DNA of 64,000 nucleotides from Phenylobacterium kunshanense (GCF_003254525.1 NZ_QFYS01000002.1:372001-436000); one strand, 5' to 3'; counted from the stretch's first letter, positions 20,996 through 30,142 are shown. The notes: generated by a model not told the origin, from the letters alone. Numbers and translations: made by a program.

Positions 20996-23953
20996 ATGAA
21001 CACACGCAGTCTGTACTGCGGCGGCTCCCTCGTGGCCGTCGCCTTCGCAATGGGCCTGGCCTCGCCGGCGGCCGCCCAGGACGCCTCCGTCGTCGAGGAA
21101 GTCGTCGTCACCGGTTCGTTCATCCGCGGCACGCCTGAAGACGCCGCGCTGCCGGTCGAAGTGATCGGCACCGACGAACTCCAGCGTCGGGGCTCGCCCA
21201 ACACCATCGAGCTCATCAAGAGCCTGCCGGTCAGCGGCCCTGTGCTCGGCGACACCAACCAGTTCTCGACCACCGCCCAGGGCCAGGTCGGCGCTGGCAC
21301 GATCAACCTGCGCAGCATCGGCAGCCAGCGGACGCTCGTTCTGGTCAACGGCCGGCGCGTCACGGTCTCGGCCGGCGCCGGTTCGGGCGGCGTCGACACC
21401 AACCTGCTGCCGGTCTCGGCCATCGGCCGGGTCGAGGTGCTGAAGGACGGCGCGGCCGCGACGTACGGTTCGGACGCCATCGCCGGGGTCGTGAACTTCA
21501 TCACCCGCAAGAATTTCGATGGGCTGGAAGTCAGCGGCGACTACCGCCTCGTCGACGGATCGAAGGGCGACTACACGCTGAACGCCGTCTACGGGAAGTC
21601 GTACGACAACGCCGACATCCTGTTCTCGGCGGGCTACCAGCGCCGCTCTGAACTGAAGACCACCGACCGCGACTGGTCGTACCTGCCGTACCTGACCAAC
21701 CCCTCCGGCTGGTCGGTGCTGGGCCAGCCCCCGTCCTTCCTGCCGCTCAGCGCGGCCGGCACGCCGACCGCGGGCGTGACGCGGGATCCGAACTGCGCCG
21801 CCGTCGGCGGTCACGTCGGGTTCTCGGGCGCGACCCCGGCCTGCTACTTCACCTATATCCCGTTCGACAACCTGATCGAGGACGAGGATCGCTACCACAT
21901 CTTCGGTTCGGCCGACGTCGACCTGAACGAGGACACCAAGTTCCACGTCGAGGCCTACTGGTCGAAGACCGACATCCCGCACATGCGGTTCTCGCCGGCC
22001 TTCCCGCCGATCCAGGGCCCGAACGGTCCGGGCAGCGTCGGCGTCTTCTCGACTCCGATCAGCAACCCCGGCGCCCTCACGGCTCTGCAGCAGGCCGGCC
22101 TGTCGGCGGCGCAGATCGCGGCGACCAGCCGCATCTCGCTGACGCTCTTCCGTCCGCTCGGGGCCGGCGGCAACCCGCTCTATGACGACGGCGGCCAGGT
22201 CGGCTACCGCAACTACGAGCTCTACCGCGTGTCCGCCGGCCTGACGGGCAAGGTTCCGTTCGGCGGCATCGGCTACGACCTCGGCGTCACCTATTCGAAG
22301 ACTGAGAACCGCCAGCACACCCCGGACATCTTCATCGACCGCCTCCAGCGGGCGCTGAACGGCCTGGGCGGCTTCAACTGCCGCACCAACACGCCGGGTC
22401 AGAACGGGTGCCTCTACTTCAACCCGTTCTCGAACGGCTACGCGGGCAATCCGTCCATCGGGGCCTCCAATCCGGGCTTCGTCCCGGCCAACGCCAACAG
22501 CCCTGAGCTGCTCGACTACCTGTTCGAGCGCGGCTCGGAGACCAAGAACACCCAGGACCTCTTCGTCGTCGACCTGGTGTTCAACGGCGAGCTGCCGATC
22601 GAGCTGCCGGGCGGCGCGATCGGCTGGGCGGCCGGCGGCCAGTACCGGACGCAGGAGTCGTCGGTCGAGTACCGCAGCCCGTTCCAGGACGTCCGGGTCA
22701 ACCCGTGCCCCGTTCCGGGGGTGACGACCTGCGCTCTGGCGACCGGTCCGTACATCTTCCTCGGCCAGGGCGTGCCCTCGCAGCTCGAGGATTCGGTCTA
22801 CGCCTTCTTCGCTGAAACCAATCTGCCGATCACCGACACGATCAACGCCCAGGCGGCGATCCGTTACGAGGATTACGGGGGCCTGACGGGCTCCACCGTC
22901 AATCCCAAGGTGGCCCTGAAGTGGCAGCTCACCGACGCCTTCGCCCTGCGCGGCTCGGTCGGCACCACCTTCCGCGGCCCGACGCCGGGGAACCGGTCGG
23001 CGAGCGCCGTGACGGGCCTCAGCGGCATCCAGGCCGCGGGCAATAGCTTCAAGTCGGTCGACTTCACCGGCAATCCCGCGGTCGGCCCGGAAAAGGCGTT
23101 CACCTACAATGTGGGCGCCATCTTCCAGGCGGGCGGCCTGCGCATCATCGGGGACTACTGGCACTTCAACATCGAAGACCAGATCACCCAGGTGCCGGCC
23201 CAGATCGTGGCGACGGCGGTCGGCGGCGTCGGCAACGGCACGCAGATCGTCAACTGCTCCAGCCCGCTGCGCGACCTCATCACCTTCAACAACAACAACG
23301 CCTGCGTTCAGGGCGTGACGATCGGCAACGACATCCAGCGGGTTCGGTCCGACACCGTGAACGGCCCGCGCCTGAAGGTGACCGGCATCGACGGCAGCGT
23401 CGACTACAAGATGAACGACGTGATGGGCGGCGACGTCACCCTCGGCGTCTCGTTCAGCCGGCTGGTGAAGTACGACATCGGGGAGTTCGAGCTGAACGGC
23501 GTGTTCGTGTCCTCGGCCTATAGCGCCCTGGGCTTCACGAACTACGACCGCTTCCCGGGCACGGTGTCGAAGCTGCGTGGCGCGGCCTATGCCGAATACG
23601 CGCGCGGCGACCACAACCTGCGCCTCGACCTGACCTATGTGGGCGGGGCCACCGACAACCGCGGCCCGACCACGGTCCAGACCGGCTCGTCGACGAACTG
23701 CAACGTGGCCAACGCCCAGGCGGGCATCGCCACCAACTGCGCGCTCACGACGATCGGCCTCAAGGTGAAGGAGTTCTACACCTTCGACATGACCTACCGG
23801 ATCCAGCTGCCCTGGGACACCACGGTCACCGCGTCGGTCTTCAACATCTTCGATCGCGACCCGTCCGCGGCGCGCCTGGAAGCGGGCTACGACCCCTTCA
23901 TCGGCAACCCGTACGGCCGGTCCTTCAAGGTGGGCGTGCGCAAGAAGTTCTGA
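20996..23953 (+). CDS. TonB-dependent receptor 2 of tandem array
   Basis: A 985-aa paralogue of the preceding receptor. Signal peptide (NTRSLYCGGSLVAVAFAMG, cleavage after AAAQ), TonB-box-like EEVVVTGSF, the hallmark RGTPEDAALPVEV, plug (INLRSIGSQRTLVLVNGRR; ATYGSDAIAGVVNFIT) and a barrel ending RKKF. Cys pairs recur at equivalent loops (NCAAVGGHVGFSGATPAC; NCRTNTPGQNGCLYFNPFSNG; PCPVPGVTTCAL). A purine-rich ribosome binding site (GGGAGGGGAAGGA, 20974-20986) precedes the ATG. The spacer upstream has its own hairpin and repeated elements, so independent transcription is likely. Confidence 0.93.
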   Translation: MNTRSLYCGGSLVAVAFAMGLASPAAAQDASVVEEVVVTGSFIRGTPEDAALPVEVIGTDELQRRGSPNTIELIKSLPVSGPVLGDTNQFSTTAQGQVGAGTINLRSIGSQRTLVLVNGRRVTVSAGAGSGGVDTNLLPVSAIGRVEVLKDGAAATYGSDAIAGVVNFITRKNFDGLEVSGDYRLVDGSKGDYTLNAVYGKSYDNADILFSAGYQRRSELKTTDRDWSYLPYLTNPSGWSVLGQPPSFLPLSAAGTPTAGVTRDPNCAAVGGHVGFSGATPACYFTYIPFDNLIEDEDRYHIFGSADVDLNEDTKFHVEAYWSKTDIPHMRFSPAFPPIQGPNGPGSVGVFSTPISNPGALTALQQAGLSAAQIAATSRISLTLFRPLGAGGNPLYDDGGQVGYRNYELYRVSAGLTGKVPFGGIGYDLGVTYSKTENRQHTPDIFIDRLQRALNGLGGFNCRTNTPGQNGCLYFNPFSNGYAGNPSIGASNPGFVPANANSPELLDYLFERGSETKNTQDLFVVDLVFNGELPIELPGGAIGWAAGGQYRTQESSVEYRSPFQDVRVNPCPVPGVTTCALATGPYIFLGQGVPSQLEDSVYAFFAETNLPITDTINAQAAIRYEDYGGLTGSTVNPKVALKWQLTDAFALRGSVGTTFRGPTPGNRSASAVTGLSGIQAAGNSFKSVDFTGNPAVGPEKAFTYNVGAIFQAGGLRIIGDYWHFNIEDQITQVPAQIVATAVGGVGNGTQIVNCSSPLRDLITFNNNNACVQGVTIGNDIQRVRSDTVNGPRLKVTGIDGSVDYKMNDVMGGDVTLGVSFSRLVKYDIGEFELNGVFVSSAYSALGFTNYDRFPGTVSKLRGAAYAEYARGDHNLRLDLTYVGGATDNRGPTTVQTGSSTNCNVANAQAGIATNCALTTIGLKVKEFYTFDMTYRIQLPWDTTVTASVFNIFDRDPSAARLEAGYDPFIGNPYGRSFKVGVRKKF

Positions 23954-23982
23954 TCGCGCCGCGACCTCAATCAACACTCTCG

Positions 23983-24016
23983 ACGCCGCCGGGTCCGCCC
24001 GGCGGCGTTTTTCTTT
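23983..24016 (+). terminator. Rho-independent terminator after receptor 2
   Basis: Perfect 11-bp arms ACGCCGCCGGG and CCCGGCGGCGT with loop TCCG, then TTTTCTTT. It lies 29 bp after the stop. The design is almost the same as the hairpin after receptor 1. Confidence 0.85.
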
Positions 24017-24046
24017 GCCCGGCGGGTGTGGGCAAAATCCAACATT

Positions 24047-24108
24047 CGGTACGATTCATAAGTCCGGTACGCCTTCCCTAGCGTTATTTTGCTGGCGCAA
24101 ACCGGTTT
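24047..24108. promoter_or_regulatory. Repeated CGGT elements upstream of receptor 3
   Basis: CGGTACG occurs twice, at 24047-24053 and 24065-24071, exactly 18 bp apart, followed by a perfect palindrome AAACCGGTTT at 24099-24108. The 18-bp spacing and the CCGGT core match the pair upstream of receptor 2, suggesting a common regulator. Confidence 0.4.
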
Positions 24109-24188
24109 TTCTGCGGATCATCGGCCCGTCAGGGGTGACCGAATTTCCGCCCGTCAGAGGCGGACGGCCCCTGCGGGAGGAAATATTG

Positions 24189-27100
24189 ATGACGAAACGC
24201 AGGTATTTCTGCAGCGGATCCGCCATGGCTGTCGTCCTGGCGGTAGGCATGGCGGCGCCGGCCGCCGCGCAGTCCCAGGCCACCACGACCAACGAGATCG
24301 AAGAAGTGGTCGTGACCGGCTCCTTCATCGCGGGTACGCCGGAGGACGCCGCGCTGCCGGTGGACGTTCTGAGCGCTGAGGACCTGGAAGAGCAGGGCTC
24401 CCCGACCGTCGTCCAGCTGGTCAAGAACGTCACCTCCTCGCAGTCGGCCCTGGGCGAGAGCAACCGCTATAACGGCGGCGCCGGCACGGCGACGATCAAC
24501 CTGCGCGGCTTCGGCGCCTCGCGCACCCTGACGCTGATGAATGGCCGGCGGCTCGCCGACAGCCCGGTGGCGGCGTTCCAGGGCGGCGGCGCGAACCTCA
24601 ACTTCATTCCGACGGCTGCGGTCGGCCGCATCGAAATCCTCAAGGACGGCGCCGCGGCGACCTACGGTTCGGACGCCATCGGGGGCGTCGTGAACTTCAT
24701 CACCCGCAAGGACCTGAGCGGCTTCGAGGTCGACGGCGAGTATTCGTTCATCGACGGATCGAAGGGCGACTACCGGCTGGACGGCGCCTGGGGCAAGCAG
24801 TTCGACAACGGCAACGTCCTGCTGACCGCCGGGTACCGCCATCGCTCGCGCCTCGACATCCACGATCGAGACTGGGCCATCCGCTCGTTCGACTTCGGCG
24901 GCTATGCGGGCGCCGGCGGCTGGACCGGCGCGTCGAACCCTGGCCTGTTCCTGGCCGGCGCCAACCTCTTCCGCGACAATGGGTGCGAGGAGCTGGGCGG
25001 CACGCTGACCAACAACGTCACGTTCCAGAACCCGCTGGCTGGCACACTGGGCCAGGGCGCCACGGCCACGGTCGCTGTCCCGACCGGCGCCCAGAATCCG
25101 GCCGCCAGCAACTCCACCTGCCGGTTCCAGTTCTCCAACTTCAACGACCTGGTGAACGAGGAAGACCACTATCAGCTATATGGCGAGGTCAACTTCGACC
25201 TCTCGGAGAACATGTCGTTTCACGGCGAGGTCGCCTGGACCAAGAACGACACGCCGCTCCAGCGCATCTCGCCAGCCAACCTGACCGCCCAGTATCCCTC
25301 ACCGGTCTCGGTGGGCGGCACCTCGTTCTCGCCGACGGCGCCGAGCGGGCCGAACTTCTCGGTCCCCTATAACATCCCGGCGAACCACCCGGGGCTCGTG
25401 GCCCTGCTCAACAGCTGCGCCGCGCCGCTGACCGCCGCCCAGTGCGCGGCCGTGCGCGCCACGGCCAACAGCGCCGCCGGCGCCCAGCCCGGCGCGCCGC
25501 TGGGCGCTCGCGGCGTCGATATCGTTCAGCTCGGCTGGCGGGCCATCGCCTTCGCGGGCCACCCGCTCAACCCCGACAAGGCCGACCACCAGTCGATCCA
25601 GAACGATGCGTTCCGGATCTCGGGCGGCTTCAAGGGCAAGGTGTTCGGGAACATCAACTACGACACCTCCCTGACCTACATGGAGCAGAAGAACACCTCG
25701 AATACGAACGATCTTCTGGTTCGCAATATCCAGCTCGCGCTGCGCGGCTTCGGCGCCAAGGCGGACGATCCGGGTGGCTGCACCGCCGCCGAGACGGCCA
25801 ACTTCACCTCCGGCGCCGGCAACGCGGCCCTGGGCTGCTACTACTTCAACCCCTTCACCAACGGCATCGCCACCAGCGCCGTGAACGGGGCGGCGAACCC
25901 GTTCTTCAACTCGGCCGTCGCCAACGACCCGCAGGTGGTCGCCTGGCTATACGGCAACTACACGAACGTCCTGACCAACAAGCTCCTGGTGGCCGACGTC
26001 GTGTTGTCCGGCGAGAGCGGCATCGAGCTCCCAGGTGGGCCGGTGGCCTGGGCCGTGGGCGCGCAGTACCGCTACACCCAGGAAGTCCGGAAGTACGGCG
26101 CGCTGTTCAACTCGGACGAAAATCCCTGCCCGGACCGGGCGTCGTGCGCCGACGAAAGCGGCCCCCTGCAGTTCTTCGGCTCCAACACCGACCGGGACGA
26201 CGACGCCAACGTGAAGGCGATCTTCGCCGAACTGCAGTTCCCCGTGACGGATGCGGTGAACGTCAATTTCGCGATCCGGCACGAGGACTACCAGGGCGCC
26301 ATCGGCTCCACGACCAACCCCAAGGTCGCGGTGAAGTGGCAGGTGGTCGACTGGCTGGCCCTGCGCGGCACGGCCAGCACGACGTTCCGGGCGCCTGGAC
26401 CGGGCCTGGTTGGGAATAACTGCAACAACGGCGTGCGCGTGCTGGGCAGCGCCTATCGCGCATTCCAGAGCTGCGGCAATCCCGACCTGAAGCCCGAGAA
26501 GGCCGATACCTTCAACCTCGGCGCCATCGTCGAGATCGGCGGGTTCTCGGCCACGGTCGACTACTTCAACTTCAAGTTCAAGGAAGAGCTGATCGAGGAG
26601 AGCGGCGCCCGCCTCTACGCGACCATGTTCCCCGGTGGCTCCAGCGCCAACTGCAACAACCCGGCGTTCGCCGCCCTGCAGGCGCGCTTCACCTTCGCTG
26701 GGACGTGCGGGGCAGGCAATGTGGCGCGTCTCCGGAGCTTCGTGATCAACGGTCCGACGACGGATACGTCCGGTCTCGAGTTCCGCGCCCAGTACGACTG
26801 GGACGGCTGGTTCGACGGCCGCTGGGCGGTCGGCGGCGAGGCCACCTACCTGATCGAGTACAAGCGCGGCGCGGTGACCATGCGTGGCGCCGATATCGCG
26901 ATCTCGCCGGCGGAAGACCGCGCCGGGCTGTCTGACCTGATCAACGACTTCTTCTCGTACCCGGAACTGAAGGCAAACGCTTTCGCCGCGTTCGTGAAGG
27001 GGCCGCTGTCGGTGCGCTGGCAGACCCGCTTTGCGGAAGGCACCTCCCCGGCCTTCGGTTCGCCGCTGTTCGTGACCGTGCCCAATGCCGGCGCGACCAC

Positions 27101-27356
27101 CACGGCGGCCGGTTGCGCCGGGGCCTCGACGTCCTGCGCCGGGCGCGATCTCGTGCCGGTCGGCAAGTCGAAGAACTTCTGGCAGCACGACCTCATCGTG
27201 CGGTGGGAAGCGCCCTGGGACTCGGTCATCACGGCCAGCGTCCAGAACATCTTCGACAAGGACCCGCCCTACGCGCCCAGCCAGTACAACTACGACTACA
27301 CCTCGGGTAACCCGCTGGGCCGGGTGATCGAGATCGGCGTCAAGAAGCGCTTCTGA
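24189..27356 (+). CDS. TonB-dependent receptor 3 of tandem array
   Basis: A 1055-aa paralogue, the longest of the three. Signal peptide (TKRRYFCSGSAMAVVLAVGM, cleavage after AAAQ), TonB-box-like EEVVVTGSF, the hallmark AGTPEDAALPVDV, plug (INLRGFGASRTLTLMNGRR; ATYGSDAIGGVVNFIT) and a barrel ending KKRF. It has extra loop insertions relative to its neighbours, notably at about residues 255-300 and 365-440, with further cysteines. The ATG at 24189 follows GGGAGGAAA (24175-24183); a TTG one codon earlier is an alternative. The shared Cys loops (GCTAAETANF then ALGCYYFNPF) show duplication from a common ancestor. Confidence 0.93.
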   Translation: MTKRRYFCSGSAMAVVLAVGMAAPAAAQSQATTTNEIEEVVVTGSFIAGTPEDAALPVDVLSAEDLEEQGSPTVVQLVKNVTSSQSALGESNRYNGGAGTATINLRGFGASRTLTLMNGRRLADSPVAAFQGGGANLNFIPTAAVGRIEILKDGAAATYGSDAIGGVVNFITRKDLSGFEVDGEYSFIDGSKGDYRLDGAWGKQFDNGNVLLTAGYRHRSRLDIHDRDWAIRSFDFGGYAGAGGWTGASNPGLFLAGANLFRDNGCEELGGTLTNNVTFQNPLAGTLGQGATATVAVPTGAQNPAASNSTCRFQFSNFNDLVNEEDHYQLYGEVNFDLSENMSFHGEVAWTKNDTPLQRISPANLTAQYPSPVSVGGTSFSPTAPSGPNFSVPYNIPANHPGLVALLNSCAAPLTAAQCAAVRATANSAAGAQPGAPLGARGVDIVQLGWRAIAFAGHPLNPDKADHQSIQNDAFRISGGFKGKVFGNINYDTSLTYMEQKNTSNTNDLLVRNIQLALRGFGAKADDPGGCTAAETANFTSGAGNAALGCYYFNPFTNGIATSAVNGAANPFFNSAVANDPQVVAWLYGNYTNVLTNKLLVADVVLSGESGIELPGGPVAWAVGAQYRYTQEVRKYGALFNSDENPCPDRASCADESGPLQFFGSNTDRDDDANVKAIFAELQFPVTDAVNVNFAIRHEDYQGAIGSTTNPKVAVKWQVVDWLALRGTASTTFRAPGPGLVGNNCNNGVRVLGSAYRAFQSCGNPDLKPEKADTFNLGAIVEIGGFSATVDYFNFKFKEELIEESGARLYATMFPGGSSANCNNPAFAALQARFTFAGTCGAGNVARLRSFVINGPTTDTSGLEFRAQYDWDGWFDGRWAVGGEATYLIEYKRGAVTMRGADIAISPAEDRAGLSDLINDFFSYPELKANAFAAFVKGPLSVRWQTRFAEGTSPAFGSPLFVTVPNAGATTTAAGCAGASTSCAGRDLVPVGKSKNFWQHDLIVRWEAPWDSVITASVQNIFDKDPPYAPSQYNYDYTSGNPLGRVIEIGVKKRF

Positions 27357-27380
27357 CCTCGAAGACGCGACAAGCGTGCG

Positions 27381-27406
27381 GGGGGCGTCGGGCGACCGGC
27401 GCCCCC
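27381..27406 (+). terminator. Hairpin after receptor 3
   Basis: Arms GGGGGCGTCGG and CCGGCGCCCCC (11 bp with one T:G wobble), loop GCGA, about 25 bp after the stop. Only a short T-containing tail follows. Confidence 0.65.
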
Positions 27407-27429
27407 TTCGCGTTCACGCGCCCAGGGCG

Positions 27430-27825
27430 TCAGGGCCGCGCCTTCTTGGGCAGGGCCTTGATCTCCTCCGGTGTGAGCTTGCGCACCGTCTTCACCGCGC
27501 AACGCTGCGGGCCGATGGGGCTGGGCGCGATGATCTCGGCGTCCAGGCCGCTGCAGATGTGCGAGCCGCCACGGGACCGGACGGCGATCCGATTGCTCCA
27601 GTCGACGTCCGTGCAGCGGCCGAGCATCTCAAGGCGCCACACCTCCTTCACCCCGACGCGCAGATAGACGGTGCGATCGTCGTCGGAGGCGAAGTTGGTC
27701 ACCCGGTCCGTCCAGAAGCACTCCCGTGGCGCCTTCGCCGCTTCGGGCGGTGTCTTGGCCGCGGCCGGCAGGGCATAGGCCACCAGTGCGGCGGCGCCGA
27801 GGGAGAGGGAGTTTCTCATACGCAT
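27430..27825 (-). CDS. Exported DUF6491-like protein
   Basis: A 131-aa secreted protein: signal peptide (NSLSLGAAALVAYALPAAA), then a small domain with CFWTDRVTNFASDDDRTVYLRVG, VWRLEMLGRCTDVDWSNRIAV and ICSGLDAEII. This Cys-containing pattern resembles the DUF6491 family, small alphaproteobacterial periplasmic proteins of unknown function; the family call is from memory of its pattern. The start could be the ATG at 27825 or the one at 27819, both giving the same signal peptide core. Confidence 0.65.
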   Translation of the reverse strand: MRMRNSLSLGAAALVAYALPAAAKTPPEAAKAPRECFWTDRVTNFASDDDRTVYLRVGVKEVWRLEMLGRCTDVDWSNRIAVRSRGGSHICSGLDAEIIAPSPIGPQRCAVKTVRKLTPEEIKALPKKARP

Positions 27826-27878
27826 CGTCAGATCCCGTTGCCCCGGGGAGCCCCTTGGAGACTATACGGGCGATCGGC

Positions 27879-29657
27879 CTAGCTGGAAGCGCCCCGCCGC
27901 GCCGCGCGCCGGGCGAAGCGATCGGGCGCCACCAGATCGGCGGCGGCGGCGGTGATCGGGGACGGCGCTTCCAGGGCCAGCGCCGCAAGGTGCTCGGCCA
28001 GCAGCGGGGCGAGCGAAAGGCCCCGCGACCCGAGGCCCGTCAGGGCGAACAGTCCGGGCGCGAGCTGGCCGGCGACAGGCAGGCGGTCGGGCGTGACCGC
28101 GCGGATCGAGGCGCGGCCTTCGAGCGCCGCATCGGCGATCCGGGCCGCGAGCTCCGGAAGCGCCGCCCTGAGGGTCTCCCGGTTTCTCTGGTGATCGCGC
28201 GGGCGCACCTCGGCGCCCTCATCGTCCCGGTCATGCGTCGCGCCGAACAGGAGACCGCCGTCCAGCGGCAGGACGTAGCCGCCCCAAGCCGCGGCAGGAC
28301 CGGACGTTCCGTCGCGCGTCCAACTCGCCTGGCCCCGCACCGGCTGCAGGGGAAGGTCCGGAGCCAGCCGGCGGGAGTTCAGCGCGGCGGCCAGGACGAC
28401 GGCGTCGACCTCGACAATCGTACGGCCGTCGTGGTCGATCAGTCGCCAGCCGTCACCCGGCGCCAGCGCGGCCACGGCCGCCCGCGTCGGCTGGCCGACC
28501 CAGGCCTGCAGGATGGTCTCCGGGCGCACGACCTGGGCGGAGGTCTGGTCCAGCGCGTGGGGCGCTACTTCATGGAGCCGGCGGCTGGATTCCTCGGGAG
28601 CCAGCATGGCGAGCGCGCCGGGCTCGAACGCATCCGAATCCACGATACGTGAGAAGCGGTCGACGTCGCGGGGCTCCGGGGCAAGTTGCAGCACCCCCTG
28701 GTGGATCACCGCGCCGGGAACGCCGGCGTAGAGCTGCGTGGCGCGCGCGAAGGCCTGGGCGAACAGGCGGGCCGCCTCGCCCAGACCTGCATCCAGCCGT
28801 GGGGTCACCAGGCCGGCGGGGTTCCCCGATCCTCCGGCGCCGGGCCTGTCGGCCTCGACCACGATCGGCTCGTCCCCGAGTGCGCGGATCGCACGCGCCA
28901 GGGAAGCCCCGGCGATGCCGGCCCCGACCACGGCCACGCGCCGGCGGGGCGCATCGTGTGCGGCGCCCGGCATGCGGGCTTCCAGGCGTTCCCGCTTGCG
29001 GCCGAAGCCTGGGCGCTTCTCGACGGCGAACCCGGCGGCGGCGAGGCCTCGGCGGACATGTCCGGCGACGGTGAAAGTGGCCGCGCGGGCGCCGGGCGCC
29101 GACCGCGCGGCCACCAGCCCCAGCACCTCGTCGCTCCACATCTGGGGGTTCAGCGCGGGCGAGAACCCATCCAGGAACCAGGCGTCGGCACTTCCCTGCC
29201 ATCCCGACAGCGCCTCGGCGGCGTCCATCACGGCCAGGTCCAGCGTCGCGGAGAACTCGGGAAGGTCGACCCGGTGGCGGCCGCGCGCCCGGCCGGGCCA
29301 GCGGCGGACCAGCAGGTCCGCGATCTCCGACAGTTCCGGCCAGCGGGCGAGCGCCCGCGCCGCTTCATCCGCGGTGATCGGAAAGGCCTCGATCGAGAAG
29401 ACATGGAGGTGAGCGTCCGCCGGGCGGCTCGTCCGCCACAGGTCGAGCAGGGCGGCGATGTTGAGGCCCGTGCCGAACCCCAGTTCCGCAACCACGAACC
29501 GACGCCGCCCGAGCCAGGCGTCAGGCAGGCCACATCCGTGCAGGAAGACGGCCCGGGTCTCGGCGAGACCGTCCTCGGCCGAGAAGTAGACGTCGCCGAA
29601 CAGGCGTGAGCGGGGCTGGCCGTCCTCGGTCCAGGAAAGCGGGCTGTCCGCGCTCAT
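27879..29657 (-). CDS. mnmC: Bifunctional tRNA wobble-uridine modification enzyme MnmC
   Basis: A 592-aa protein with two domains. The N-terminal methyltransferase (about 1-230) has the SAM motif ELGFGTGLNIAALLDLW and the family phrase DAWFLDGFSPALNPQMWSDEVL. The C-terminal FAD-dependent oxidoreductase (about 240-580) starts with VAVVGAGIAGASLARAI. Together they convert cmnm5s2U34 to mnm5s2U34 in tRNA. The order is that of the fused enterobacterial enzyme, though the chain is somewhat shorter than the usual 660 residues. Confidence 0.93.
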   Translation of the reverse strand: MSADSPLSWTEDGQPRSRLFGDVYFSAEDGLAETRAVFLHGCGLPDAWLGRRRFVVAELGFGTGLNIAALLDLWRTSRPADAHLHVFSIEAFPITADEAARALARWPELSEIADLLVRRWPGRARGRHRVDLPEFSATLDLAVMDAAEALSGWQGSADAWFLDGFSPALNPQMWSDEVLGLVAARSAPGARAATFTVAGHVRRGLAAAGFAVEKRPGFGRKRERLEARMPGAAHDAPRRRVAVVGAGIAGASLARAIRALGDEPIVVEADRPGAGGSGNPAGLVTPRLDAGLGEAARLFAQAFARATQLYAGVPGAVIHQGVLQLAPEPRDVDRFSRIVDSDAFEPGALAMLAPEESSRRLHEVAPHALDQTSAQVVRPETILQAWVGQPTRAAVAALAPGDGWRLIDHDGRTIVEVDAVVLAAALNSRRLAPDLPLQPVRGQASWTRDGTSGPAAAWGGYVLPLDGGLLFGATHDRDDEGAEVRPRDHQRNRETLRAALPELAARIADAALEGRASIRAVTPDRLPVAGQLAPGLFALTGLGSRGLSLAPLLAEHLAALALEAPSPITAAAADLVAPDRFARRAARRGASS

Positions 29658-29677
29658 CGGGAGATCTCAAAACGAAG

Positions 29678-29701
29678 AAGGGCCGCCCGAGGGCGGCCCT
29701 T
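29678..29701 (-). terminator. Terminator of the Ala-rich lipoprotein gene
   Basis: Perfect 11-bp arms AAGGGCCGCCC and GGGCGGCCCTT with a 2-nt loop. On the minus strand it is followed by CTTCGTTTTGAG. It lies 27 bp after the lipoprotein stop and before mnmC. Confidence 0.7.
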
Positions 29702-29727
29702 CCGTAACGCGTAGCGCGTAGAGGCGC

Positions 29728-29967
29728 TTACTTCGCTTCCGGCGCGGCCGGAGCGGCAGCGGCGTCGGCGGCCGGAGCGGCAGCGGCGTCGGCAGCCGGA
29801 GCAGCGGCGGCGTCGGCGGCCGGGGCAGCGGCGGCGTCGGCGGCCGGAGCGGCTTCGGCCGGAGCGGCGGCTTCAGCGGCCGGAGCTTCAGCCGGGGCCT
29901 CTTCCTTCTTTTGGCAAGCGGCGAGGGCGAGCATCGCGGCGGCGGCGATCAGCAGTTGCTTGGTCAT
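29728..29967 (-). CDS. Small Ala/Pro-rich repeat lipoprotein
   Basis: A 79-aa protein with a lipobox (AMLALAAC, lipidated C18) followed by QKKEEAPAE and then almost only Ala, Pro, Asp and Glu. The unit AADAAAAP (8 residues, 24 bp) is repeated four times in tandem at about 29746-29850. The low-complexity tail is probably extended and may span the periplasm or brace the envelope; the function is unknown. The repeat number may vary between strains. Confidence 0.7.
   Translation of the reverse strand: MTKQLLIAAAAMLALAACQKKEEAPAEAPAAEAAAPAEAAPAADAAAAPAADAAAAPAADAAAAPAADAAAAPAAPEAK
29746..29850. repeat. 24-bp tandem repeat inside the lipoprotein gene
   Basis: About four imperfect copies of a 24-bp GC-rich unit encoding AADAAAAP. 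Differences between copies are mainly synonymous, such as GGA/GGG and GCA/GCG changes, so the array is slightly diverged. Confidence 0.65.
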
Positions 29968-30089
29968 ATCCCTGGTCCTCTGGTCGGTGTGTCAGGCGCC
30001 GGTCGGACATTCCCGCCGAACTGGATGGGAACAACCTCCCCCCGACGCAACGGCAGTGATACCCCTCACGAGGGCGTGATGACAAGACC

Positions 30090-30116
30090 AAAAGTCACGG
30101 ACTTGTGATCACTTTT
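30090..30116 (-). terminator. Possible terminator of motA
   Basis: Imperfect hairpin with outer arms AAAAGT and ACTTTT and inner CAC/GTG. On the minus strand it ends in a short T run. It lies 27 bp after the motA stop. The support is modest. Confidence 0.35.
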
Positions 30117-30142
30117 CCCCTGAAGGGCGATTGGGGTGGAGA

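Noticed and set aside
19199..23977. A 1592-codon open frame on the minus strand across the receptor genes
   Set aside because: It is antisense to two well-supported TonB receptors. The product is low-complexity Arg/Val/Ala/Asp-rich sequence with no domain, a typical shadow of high-GC codon use.
29746..29850. The 24-bp repeats as a CRISPR array
   Set aside because: Units are contiguous with no spacers and lie in frame inside a lipoprotein gene.
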